A stretch of DNA of 14,060 nucleotides from Nitrospinota bacterium (GTDB taxonomy: Bacteria > UBA8248). Shown here piece by piece: positions 6,988 through 12,643 of the stretch. The first letter of the stretch is position 1. Each line of letters opens with the position of its first letter. Position numbers and translations under genes: made by a program. The notes under the pieces are model-generated. The model made no database searches, was not told where the DNA came from, and saw nothing but the letters and a program-made list of their open reading frames with translations. The stretch spans positions 381 through 14,440 of the forward strand of contig DNYS01000057.1 of the NCBI GenBank assembly GCA_003506735.1. Direction: 5' to 3'.

Positions 6988-8752
6988 AATTATCCGGCAG
7001 GGCGCCCAACTTGCCCTTTAAAGGTTTTTTCTTTCTCGGATCTTCGAGAATCATATCCCTGTTCGCTCCGCCGGCCGGAACCATCGGAAAAACCAATTCG
7101 TCCGGGTCAACCGCCACGTCGAGAATGAAGGGGCCAGGGGTTTTAATCATTTCCTGAATAGCGGGCCGCAAATCCTTGCGGTCATCGATATGAAGTCCTT
7201 TCGCGCCATAGGCGGCGGCGAGTAGAACGTAGTCCGGGCCCACTTCCAAGCTGACCTCGCTGAAACGGCGATCCATGAATAAATCCTGCCATTGGCGGAC
7301 CATCCCAAGGCCGTAGTTGTTGAGGATGAACACCTTCACGGGAATTCCGTACTGGACCGCAGTGGCCAGTTCCTGAAGCACCATCTGGAAACTCCCGTCC
7401 CCGGCAACGTCAATCACCAGTTTGTCGGGACGTGCCAGGGCGGCACCAATCGCCGCCGGAAAGCCGAAGCCCATAGTCCCGAGACCGCCCGATGAGATGA
7501 ATTGGCGCGGAAACGACAACTGGAGAAATTGGGCGGCCCACATCTGATGTTGGCCGACTTCGGTTGTATAAATGGCGTCTTCGCCCACCTCTTCGCTGAG
7601 TGTGACGATGGCTTCCTGGGGCTTGATCGGGCCTCCCTCTGCGGTCTCAAATGTTAGGGGAAACTTCTCCTTGAGGTTATCGACATGTTTGCGCCACACC
7701 GTACGCTTTTGGCGTTTGACGAGCTTGTTCACCTCGTGGAGAACACTCTTCGCGTCGCCAACGACAGGGACGTCCACGGGGACATTCTTCCCGATGGCCG
7801 TGGGATCGATGTCGATATGAATGATTTTGGCCCCAGTCGCAAACTCGGAGATTTTTCCCGTCACGCGGTCATCGAAGCGAGCGCCGACGGCGATGAGAAG
7901 ATCGCACTCATCGACTGCCTTGTTGGAGTAAGCCGTTCCGTGCATTCCGAGCATGCCGAGGGCTAGATCGTGGTCGCTGGGAAATGAACCCGCCCCGAGA
8001 AGAGTCCATGTCACTGGGATATCAGCCGTCTCGGCCAGTTTCATTAATTCCTTATTGGCATTGGCGTGAATGGCCCCCCCGCCCACGTAAAGGATGGGCT
8101 TCTTTGCTTCTTTGATAGTTTCCGCGACCCGTTTGATTTGCCTCGGGTGGCCCTTGGTTCTGGGCTTATAGCCCCGAATATTCACCTCCTCGGGAACCTG
8201 GAAGAAGGCCTCGCCCAAAATAATATCCTTGGGCATATCGATCAGAACCGGTCCCGGGCGTCCGGTGCGGGCGATGTGAAAAGCTTCTTTTAGCGTGGGC
8301 GCCAGATCCTTTATCTCCTTGATTAGATAGTTTTGCTTGGTGACCGTGCGCGTCATTCCAACAATGTCGGCCTCTTGGAAGGCGTCGTTGCCGACCATGA
8401 AGGTGGCCACCTGGCCGGTCAGACAAACGATGGGGATCGAATCCATGTATGCGTCCGTGATGCCTGTGATGAGGTTTGTGGCGCCGGGGCCCGAGGTTAC
8501 AAGGCAGACGCCCACCTCGCCACTTGCCCGGGCGTAGCCCTCGGCCATATGGGCGGCGCACTGTTCGTGCCGCGTGAGAATGTGTTTGATGTTGCTGCGC
8601 TTAAGGAACAGATCGAGGAGCGTCAACAAAATAGCCCCCGGATGCCCGAAGATGTACTCGACTCCCTCGAGTTCGAGGCACCGGTAGATGATTTCGGCTC
8701 CGGAGAGTTTTTTGTTTTCAAGTTTGATGGGGGAACGGATTTTAGCAGTCAC
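6986..8752 (-). CDS. ilvB: Acetolactate synthase large (catalytic) subunit, first copy
   Basis: This is a second complete ThDP-dependent AHAS catalytic subunit (588 residues), the first gene of the operon. It has RHEQ with catalytic Glu63, TSGPGATN, GDGSF...LNN (GDG 451-453, N478-N479) and MVRQWQ with Trp488, so it should be an active acetohydroxyacid synthase. Differences from its neighbour include a 14-residue longer N-terminus, a Lys-rich C-terminal tail (DPRKKKPLKGK), and FGHPGAILLTLL in place of the nearly invariant FGxPGGAxxP loop near the cofactor. The GTG start at 8752 has GAGGAG 8 nt upstream. The gene is preceded by a structured leader of about 275 nt and a sigma-70-type promoter, and is followed after 12 bp by the second ilvB. 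The two copies are clearly paralogous but diverged throughout, so the duplication is not recent. Confidence 0.94.
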   Translation of the reverse strand: MTAKIRSPIKLENKKLSGAEIIYRCLELEGVEYIFGHPGAILLTLLDLFLKRSNIKHILTRHEQCAAHMAEGYARASGEVGVCLVTSGPGATNLITGITDAYMDSIPIVCLTGQVATFMVGNDAFQEADIVGMTRTVTKQNYLIKEIKDLAPTLKEAFHIARTGRPGPVLIDMPKDIILGEAFFQVPEEVNIRGYKPRTKGHPRQIKRVAETIKEAKKPILYVGGGAIHANANKELMKLAETADIPVTWTLLGAGSFPSDHDLALGMLGMHGTAYSNKAVDECDLLIAVGARFDDRVTGKISEFATGAKIIHIDIDPTAIGKNVPVDVPVVGDAKSVLHEVNKLVKRQKRTVWRKHVDNLKEKFPLTFETAEGGPIKPQEAIVTLSEEVGEDAIYTTEVGQHQMWAAQFLQLSFPRQFISSGGLGTMGFGFPAAIGAALARPDKLVIDVAGDGSFQMVLQELATAVQYGIPVKVFILNNYGLGMVRQWQDLFMDRRFSEVSLEVGPDYVLLAAAYGAKGLHIDDRKDLRPAIQEMIKTPGPFILDVAVDPDELVFPMVPAGGANRDMILEDPRKKKPLKGKLGALPDN

Positions 8753-8826
8753 GGCCGATACTCCTCAGCCGGAGCGTCCTTGGTTGCTTCCGGCAGATTG
8801 GTTGATCCGAAAAATTTTCCCGAGGT

Positions 8827-8868
8827 AAAATCAAATCAGGGGGAGGCGCGTAAGAGCGCACCGCCCCC
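8827..8868 (-). terminator. Attenuator-like intrinsic terminator before ilvB
   Basis: On the minus strand a GC-rich hairpin has outer arms of five G (8864-8868) and five C (8839-8843) and an inner GG-U-GCG stem closed by a 6-nt loop, with one internal mismatch. It is followed by TGATTTGATTTT (8838-8827), a T-rich but interrupted tract. It lies inside the leader, about 75 nt before the ilvB start, the usual place for an attenuator. Confidence 0.55.
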
Positions 8869-8914
8869 TCCCTACGACAGACTCATTTACCTGAGAAGCA
8901 ATTCTCGAATACAT
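8831..8914 (-). CDS. Possible leader peptide of the ilv operon
   Basis: A 27-codon reading frame starts at an ATG (8914) with AAAGG 10 nt upstream and ends at a TGA inside the T-rich tail of the attenuator hairpin. It encodes MYSRIASQVNESVV, then an Arg/Leu-rich part ending in Ile. The two adjacent Val codons fall just before the terminator stem, so a ribosome stalled there on low valyl-tRNA could mask the 5' arm. The proposed SD is itself in the CCTTT/AAAGG hairpin. The run of control codons is much less striking than in the E. coli ilv leaders, and the frame running through the stem is unusual, so this is tentative. Confidence 0.25.
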   Translation of the reverse strand: MYSRIASQVNESVVGRGRCALTRLPLI

Positions 8915-9033
8915 TAAGCCGCAACCTTTATCTCAAAGGGCCAAAAGCGGTCCCCAACTCGACTGCCCTGGTTCTATCTTTACTTATGGGTTTCCGCCTA
9001 GCCTCTGGCAAAATAACTGCCGAAAACGGCCAA

Positions 9034-9063
9034 ACTATATGCTTCTTTTTGATGCATGGTCAA
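9034..9063 (-). promoter_or_regulatory. Sigma-70-type promoter of the ilvB operon
   Basis: TTGACC (9058-9063) and TATAGT (9034-9039) are spaced by 18 bp on the minus strand. Each box matches consensus at five of six positions. Transcription would begin near 9027. No other equally good promoter was seen between the DUF465 gene and ilvB. Confidence 0.6.
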
Positions 9064-9067
9064 GTGT

Positions 9068-9099
9068 AAAGTGTTGATCTTGCACTCTGATCAAACTTT
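9068..9099 (-). promoter_or_regulatory. Inverted repeat upstream of the ilv promoter (LysR-box type)
   Basis: The arms are AAAGT-G-TTGATC (9068-9079) and GATCAA-ACTTT (9089-9099), 11 paired positions with one bulged base and a 9-bp spacer. The core has the ATC-N9-GAT form used by LysR-family regulators. It is centred about 57 bp upstream of the inferred transcription start, close to the usual LysR recognition-site position near -65. It could instead be a hairpin ending the DUF465 transcript, although on the minus strand it lacks a good U-tract. Confidence 0.42.
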
Positions 9100-9121
9100 T
9101 TGGTGCCTTCCGGCTTAAACA

Positions 9122-9343
9122 TTAGCTCCCTTGGAGCTGGATTTTTTCCATCTTCTCTTTGAGCGAAAGCTTTTCTTTTTTTAATTGCTTAATCTGGGAT
9201 TCTTCCGATACGGTTGGAAACCGCAGTTCCTCGAGGCCGTTTATTTTCTCCTCCAAAAGGGTATGTTCAGCCCTGATCTGCTCTAGATCGTCCTCGTTGA
9301 CCGTTGCCTGCTGATGGGGGCGGTTTTCATCGGTGGGATCCAT
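9122..9343 (-). CDS. DUF465 (YdcH-like) small coiled-coil protein
   Basis: This 73-residue, highly charged protein is almost entirely predicted helix. Its heptad-like sequence has EHTLLEEKINGLEE, a short break (FPTVSEES), then IKQLKKEKLSLKEKMEKI. This two-helix layout, with the K-x2-K-E-K-L-x-L-K-E/D segment, is typical of DUF465/YdcH proteins, whose function is not established. The start at 9343 has GAGGGG 9 nt upstream. It lies between tsaB and the ilv operon on the same strand. The promoter feeding it is unclear. A TTGACC box at the end of tsaB with a poor TAGGTT -10 is the only candidate seen in the 122-bp gap (9344-9465). Confidence 0.78.
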   Translation of the reverse strand: MDPTDENRPHQQATVNEDDLEQIRAEHTLLEEKINGLEELRFPTVSEESQIKQLKKEKLSLKEKMEKIQLQGS

Positions 9344-9465
9344 GCTGTATTTCCCCTCTTTTCAAAGTGTTATGAAGCATTGTCGGGGTTCGCTCCCAGG
9401 GAAGTGAAGACTCAAACCTTCCCGGTATTTCCTAGCTTCGAACCTACGAAAATGCCCGCGCCGGG

Positions 9466-10251
9466 TCAAGTTTCAAAGCTGGGCCAAAGGGTTTCCGCCC
9501 TGGGTTTCCGCCCGTAAATCGGCTGAAGATCAGCGACAGCGGAGGACCGCCCCTGGGTCATTGCCTGCCACGCCAGCCGAGCAACGCTTTCCGGAGAAAT
9601 GGTTACCCCGCGGTGTAGAATTCGTGATCCCGAATCGCCACCTATGATTCCGACAGGAAAGTCTTTTTCTGCCGCAACGATTAATATTTTTCCATTTTCC
9701 GGAAGTGGGAGGAAATTGCGCCTGCTGAGGATATCCTCTCCCGCCCGGACAGCGGTTGGCGCACCATCGGGTTGAACTTTGGCAGGCTTGTAGAGAGCCG
9801 AGAAAAGCTCTCCGTTCCGGGCATCTCGGCATGGAAGAACCCATTCGGGGAGAGTACCTCCCTCGTTCAGCCAGCTCCTCAGCGCGGCATCCGCCAGGGC
9901 GTCCAAGGATGATATCCCGAAAAGAGGGCATCTCAGCCCTATGACCAACCCTTTTGCCGTTGCCAATCCAATCCGAAGGCCCGTGAACGATCCGGGGCCG
10001 AGGGCGACTCCAACCGCCGCGATGGACTCTTCGCGAGCGTTAGCTTCGCGCATGAGATCGCGGATGGCTGGAAGTAGGATACGAGAGGTGCGGATTCCAG
10101 CGGGAAGACGCTTGGTCCGAACCTTCTTGGTGTACAGGTGAAAAAGGGCCACTCCGCCCTCGGGTGTGGAGGTGTCCACCGCAAGGATCCAGTCTCGCCC
10201 ATTGATGGCATCACTCTCTTGCTTTGGCGCATCACCGGTGTCATTCCTCAT
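9466..10251 (-). CDS. tsaB: tRNA threonylcarbamoyladenosine biosynthesis protein TsaB
   Basis: TsaB is the inactive Kae1-like partner that dimerises with TsaD and, with TsaE and the TsaC product, installs N6-threonylcarbamoyl on A37 of ANN-decoding tRNAs. The 261-residue protein shows the family opening WILAVDTSTPEGGVALF (21-37), the signature ALGPGSFTGLRIGLATAKGL (83-102), the CRDARNGELFSALY segment (141-154), and the C-terminal PIYGRKPRAE. I chose the ATG at 10251. A longer frame to 10350 would start inside rex sequence and its extra residues look unlike TsaB. There is no strong SD, so coupling to the upstream rex frame is likely. The unshifted rex frame stops in an ATGA overlap at this ATG, and the Rex-like frame stops 11 bp inside it. 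About 20 residues precede the ATPase-like fold. Confidence 0.92.
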   Translation of the reverse strand: MRNDTGDAPKQESDAINGRDWILAVDTSTPEGGVALFHLYTKKVRTKRLPAGIRTSRILLPAIRDLMREANAREESIAAVGVALGPGSFTGLRIGLATAKGLVIGLRCPLFGISSLDALADAALRSWLNEGGTLPEWVLPCRDARNGELFSALYKPAKVQPDGAPTAVRAGEDILSRRNFLPLPENGKILIVAAEKDFPVGIIGGDSGSRILHRGVTISPESVARLAWQAMTQGRSSAVADLQPIYGRKPRAETLWPSFET

Positions 10252-10619
10252 CGCTTTTCGATAGGTAATAGGAGAGATGCTCGAGTTCGCTGCCCAGGGC
10301 CACATATTTGATTGTGACGTGGGAGTGGGCGGTGGCCGGAGTGGGAGCAAAGTTCAAAATTTCCCGCACTCTTGCCCCGACAAGCTGGGTGACGACGCCC
10401 TGCGCCGCTTCGCTTGGAACGGCGACAATTCCACTTTCGATTTTTTTTATCCCGCACGCCGAACATTCCGAAATAGGCTAGATCCTTTCTGATTTGAGGC
10501 GGGTTGAGTCCGCTCCGCCTGGCCAGATCCGCCGATGAGGCGATCCGGATGCCCTCATCGGCCATCTGGTTGAACATTCGCTGGTAGGCGGAAAGGCGGC
10601 GGATGGTGGGGTCGGGCAT
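10241..10619 (-). pseudogene. rex: Redox-sensing repressor Rex, internally deleted and frameshifted
   Basis: Rex represses fermentation and respiration genes and releases DNA when NADH/NAD+ rises. The N-terminal winged-helix domain is intact in one frame from the ATG at 10619 (MPDPTIRRLSAYQRMF, SADLARRSGLNPPQIRKDLAYFG, FGVR). At an A8 tract (T8 on the plus strand, 10441-10448) the Rex-like sequence jumps to another frame. That frame reads IESGIVAVPSEAAQ, then REILNFAP, then ALGSELEHLSYYL, the normal Rex C-terminus, ending at TGA 10241-10243. One A fewer would join the two frames. Even if joined, the product would be about 125 residues against the usual 210 or so. The Rossmann core with the GxGxxG NAD-binding loop (roughly 80-90 residues) is absent. 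Read without a shift, the ORF ends at 10248 with an unrelated tail. AGGGGGG lies just upstream of the ATG. Decay, an assembly error, or a shortened regulator rescued by slippage are all possible. Confidence 0.8.
10441..10448 (-). other. A8 slippery tract at the rex frame junction
   Basis: Eight consecutive A on the minus strand mark the exact place where the Rex-like reading frame changes. Homopolymers of this length are known sites of transcriptional slippage and of sequencing or replication indels, so it could be either cause or rescue of the frame break. Confidence 0.7.
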
Positions 10620-10754
10620 TTCCCCCCTGGAGAGTTCAGAAAAATCGAGGGGTAGGGTTCGACCCGGGTATTTGGCGGTTGAGCGATGCAGTCTTTTCCA
10701 GTTTCGCTGTCCGAGTGAATCGGCCATCGGCATCGGCCCGCGCCGCGGGATGGG

Positions 10755-10791
10755 AAAAAGGGAAGGGGGGCAAAGCGGCGTTGCCCCCCTT
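10755..10791 (-). terminator. Intrinsic terminator after atpE
   Basis: On the minus strand an 11-bp perfect stem has arms AAGGGGGGCAA (10781-10791) and TTGCCCCCCTT (10763-10773) and a 7-nt loop. It is followed by CCC and five T (10755-10759). It lies 22 bp past the atpE stop and should end the F0 operon. A further small palindrome, CCCGC-N3-GCGGG, follows near 10738-10750. Confidence 0.82.
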
Positions 10792-10812
10792 TCTGGCCTG
10801 CCAGAGGTTTCC

Positions 10813-11136
10813 CTAAGCGAGAATGATGATCAGGCAAATAACAAACGTATAAATTACCAGTGATTCGATGAGGGCGAGACCAATGATCATGGAGACGCGA
10901 AGATCGGCGCCCGCACCTGGGTTGCGTGCGGTACCTTCGAGAGCACTGGAAATGCTGCGTCCCTGAGCGAGGGCTCCCCCGGTGGCCGCGATTGCCAGTG
11001 CAAATGCGGAGGAGATCACCCTCCATTTCAAAACTTCTGATCCGCCCGCGCCTGCGGCAGCGGCGGCGAAAACGTCAGTCACCATAAAAGTATACGAGAA
11101 GACGGCGAGCCCAATCATTCCGAGCCTTTTCATCAT
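10813..11136 (-). CDS. atpE: ATP synthase F0 subunit c
   Basis: Subunit c forms the ion-translocating rotor ring of F0. The mature part is a two-helix hairpin. Helix 1 (about 40-60) contains Gln58, the polar loop has ARNP (70-73), and helix 2 carries the ion-binding Glu91 followed by Ser92 and Tyr96 (IESLVIYTF). Gln, Glu-Ser and Tyr at these spacings match the sodium-binding set of Ilyobacter tartaricus (Gln32, Glu65, Ser66, Tyr70), though related bacteria also carry such residues without proof of sodium use. The N-terminus has an extra signal-peptide-like segment (about 1-24, ending VFA). The first of two ATGs (11136) has AGGAGA (11145-11150) 8 nt upstream and was chosen. An upstream in-frame ATG (11211) would overlap atpB and lacks support. 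The gene is 40 bp after atpB and is followed by a strong terminator. Confidence 0.93.
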   Translation of the reverse strand: MMKRLGMIGLAVFSYTFMVTDVFAAAAAGAGGSEVLKWRVISSAFALAIAATGGALAQGRSISSALEGTARNPGAGADLRVSMIIGLALIESLVIYTFVICLIIILA

Positions 11137-11176
11137 GCGAACATTCTCCTTGTTGAGGTTTTGGTTCCAACAACCA

Positions 11177-11893
11177 TTAATTGGCGTGAGCGTATTCTTC
11201 ACCATGTTCATCGTTGTCGTGCCCTTCGAGAGACCCGGCGATGTATATCATGGTCAGAAGTACAAAGACAAAGGCTTGAATAAAACTTCCGAAAATAACG
11301 AACAGCTGCATGGCCCAGGGGAGAGGCAGGAAAAGCTGCAGACAAAGCAGCATGAGAACGCCCAAGACGAGTTCCTCGCCTGTGATGTTTCCGAATAGGC
11401 GCAGTGTCAAGGAAAGCGGCCGAGCGAGGTGGGAAATGATCTCGATGGGGACCATGAGAGGTGCCAGCCACATGATAGGGCCGGTAAAATGCTTAAGGTA
11501 TTTGAGGCCGTTCTTTTTGAGGCCGATGTAGTGGGTGGCCAGAAATACGGTCAGTGCGCATCCCACGTTGGTGTTGATATTGCTGGTTGGCGCCATAAAA
11601 CCAGGTAAAATTCCGATGACGTTGGACAAGAAGATGTAGATAGACAAGGTGAAAATGAGGGGGAAGTAAGGTCTTCCCTCCGGCCCCAGGGTGTCCTCCA
11701 TCAGTGAGGCGACTCCCTCGAAGAGTGTTTCGAGGACATTTTGTGTGCCAAAAGGGATGGTCTGAAGGGCGCGTGTCGCCAGGGCCGATATGGCGATGAG
11801 AAAGACCATAACGGCCCAGCTGTAAATCACATTTGGATAATCGTCGAATCCGGGGATGAACCCCAGGTATAAAAATGGGTGAAATTTATCCAT
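11177..11893 (-). CDS. atpB: ATP synthase F0 subunit a
   Basis: Subunit a provides the two half-channels next to the c ring in the inner membrane. The 238-residue protein has about five to six hydrophobic helices. The essential Arg is in LSLTLRLFGNITGEE (Arg165, equivalent to E. coli Arg210). Other conserved points include NVIGILPG (91-98), PIEIISH with Glu151, and FIQAFVFVLLT with Gln206. It ends in an acidic, His-rich tail (EGHDNDEHGEEYAH). The ATG at 11893 has AAGGGC 7 nt upstream and begins 3 bp after the atpI stop. It is followed by atpE, the usual F0 order. Confidence 0.96.
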   Translation of the reverse strand: MDKFHPFLYLGFIPGFDDYPNVIYSWAVMVFLIAISALATRALQTIPFGTQNVLETLFEGVASLMEDTLGPEGRPYFPLIFTLSIYIFLSNVIGILPGFMAPTSNINTNVGCALTVFLATHYIGLKKNGLKYLKHFTGPIMWLAPLMVPIEIISHLARPLSLTLRLFGNITGEELVLGVLMLLCLQLFLPLPWAMQLFVIFGSFIQAFVFVLLTMIYIAGSLEGHDNDEHGEEYAHAN

Positions 11894-11896
11894 GAC

Positions 11897-12292
11897 TTAT
11901 GCCCTTGTTGCGGCTTCTCCTTTGATGAGGGCGAACGCTCCAAATAGGACAATTCCCATTACCGGTGCCGAAAGGCCGATTACGACACCGATAACCGGGA
12001 GACGCCCCCAAGCGAGAGCGCCGGCCACTGCGGCCAAAAGGACGATGAAGCGGGCACCATATATGACATGATGCCACCATTTGACGCGGGGGCTCTCGCG
12101 CCGGAAAACCCGGGCGAAGCAGATGTCCATTCCGCGAAAATTGCCCAAGCCCAGTGCCCCGCCTATGGCGATAGCCGCGGCGTATGAAAGCGAACCCACT
12201 GCCAGCGCGCCGAGCGATGCGGCGAGAAGTGCGGCCCACCCGGATATTTGTATGTTCTTTAGAATAGGCGGCGGTTCAAAAGTGGCGGACAA
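11897..12292 (-). CDS. atpI: ATP synthase subunit I (AtpI-like) membrane protein
   Basis: This 131-residue protein has four hydrophobic segments (about 19-36, 37-52, 76-95 and 98-122). A short basic loop lies between the first and second pairs. This is the size and layout of ATP synthase protein I, a small F0-associated protein that in other bacteria helps assemble the c ring or aids Mg2+ supply. Sequence identity to AtpI is weak by eye, so the call rests mainly on topology and position directly before atpB. The start is a TTG at 12292 with AGAAGGAAGG 7 nt upstream, 15 bp after the atpZ stop. Confidence 0.72.
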   Translation of the reverse strand: MSATFEPPPILKNIQISGWAALLAASLGALAVGSLSYAAAIAIGGALGLGNFRGMDICFARVFRRESPRVKWWHHVIYGARFIVLLAAVAGALAWGRLPVIGVVIGLSAPVMGIVLFGAFALIKGEAATRA

Positions 12293-12307
12293 CAGGTTGC
12301 CTTCCTT

Positions 12308-12568
12308 CTAACGGGCCAGTTTCATCACTTCGATGAAGGCTGATATGAATCCCAAAATGATTCCCACGACCATGATCCAGGGGTAGGTTCCCAACAAAGT
12401 GTCTATCCCGTAACCGAGTCCCGCCCCCACGAGCGGGGCGGTCACGAAATTCCACCCGACAGATGCCGCTCTGAGCGCCTTTATCCTCGATCGAAAACGG
12501 TCTTCGCTTTTTTCTTCAGAGCCCGGATATTTGGGGGCCGGCCCCCCCCCTGAAAGGTTTTGGGTCAT
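12308..12568 (-). CDS. atpZ: AtpZ/AtpI-family small F0 protein
   Basis: This 86-residue protein has a charged, Pro/Gly-rich N-terminus and two hydrophobic helices (about 37-58 and 62-80). The conserved pattern GAGLGYGIDTLLGTYPWIMVVGIILGFISAF is split here by GT-P in the turn, as in the ATPase_gene1/AtpZ family. In some bacteria AtpZ with AtpI forms a Mg2+/Ca2+ channel serving the ATP synthase, and the same role here is inference. It is the first gene of the F0 operon. The ATG at 12568 has AAAGGA about 12 nt upstream, a slightly long spacing. Confidence 0.8.
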   Translation of the reverse strand: MTQNLSGGGPAPKYPGSEEKSEDRFRSRIKALRAASVGWNFVTAPLVGAGLGYGIDTLLGTYPWIMVVGIILGFISAFIEVMKLAR

Positions 12569-12614
12569 CTGAACAACCGTTCCTTTCAGCCGCCCCTAGG
12601 AGCTACGGAGCGGC

Positions 12615-12643
12615 AAACTACCAACCCGAAATGAGAGTGTCAA
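12615..12643 (-). promoter_or_regulatory. Promoter of the F0 atp operon
   Basis: A perfect TTGACA (12638-12643) is followed 17 bp later by TAGTTT (12615-12620) on the minus strand, placing the start near 12608, about 40 nt before the atpZ ATG. The -10 box is weak (three of six) but spacing and position fit. Confidence 0.55.

Larger units (their letters stand above)
8753..9027 (-). promoter_or_regulatory. Structured 5' leader of the ilv operon
   Basis: From the inferred transcription start near 9027 to the ilvB GTG at 8752, the minus-strand RNA can form several hairpins. CCTTT/AAAGG (8925-8929 and 8935-8939) has CCGC/GCGG flanks, and GAGAA/TTCTC lies at 8893-8906. A GC-rich attenuator-like hairpin spans 8839-8868, and GCCGGA/TCCGGC (8768-8773, 8789-8794) lies next to the ilvB SD. 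The AGGGC further upstream could instead pair with GCCCT overlapping the CCTTT arm, giving mutually exclusive folds. No T-box core (GGGTGGNACCGCG-like) was found. Regulation of ilv genes by transcription attenuation is well established in many bacteria, but the exact mechanism here is inference. Confidence 0.5.

Noticed and set aside
8333..8917. Plus-strand 194-codon frame
   Set aside because: Antisense to the first ilvB and its leader. No domain visible.
8753..9027. T-box riboswitch upstream of ilvB
   Set aside because: The conserved T-box antiterminator core (GGGTGGNACCGCG-like) and a specifier-loop layout were not found.
10252..10350. N-terminal extension of tsaB
   Set aside because: The extra 33 codons are the Rex C-terminal region read in another frame. 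TsaB homology begins about 20 residues after the 10251 ATG.
10620..10760. Rex operator (TTGTGA-N-TCACAA type) in front of rex
   Set aside because: No such palindrome was found. Only a CCCGC/GCGGG palindrome belonging to the atpE terminator region is present.
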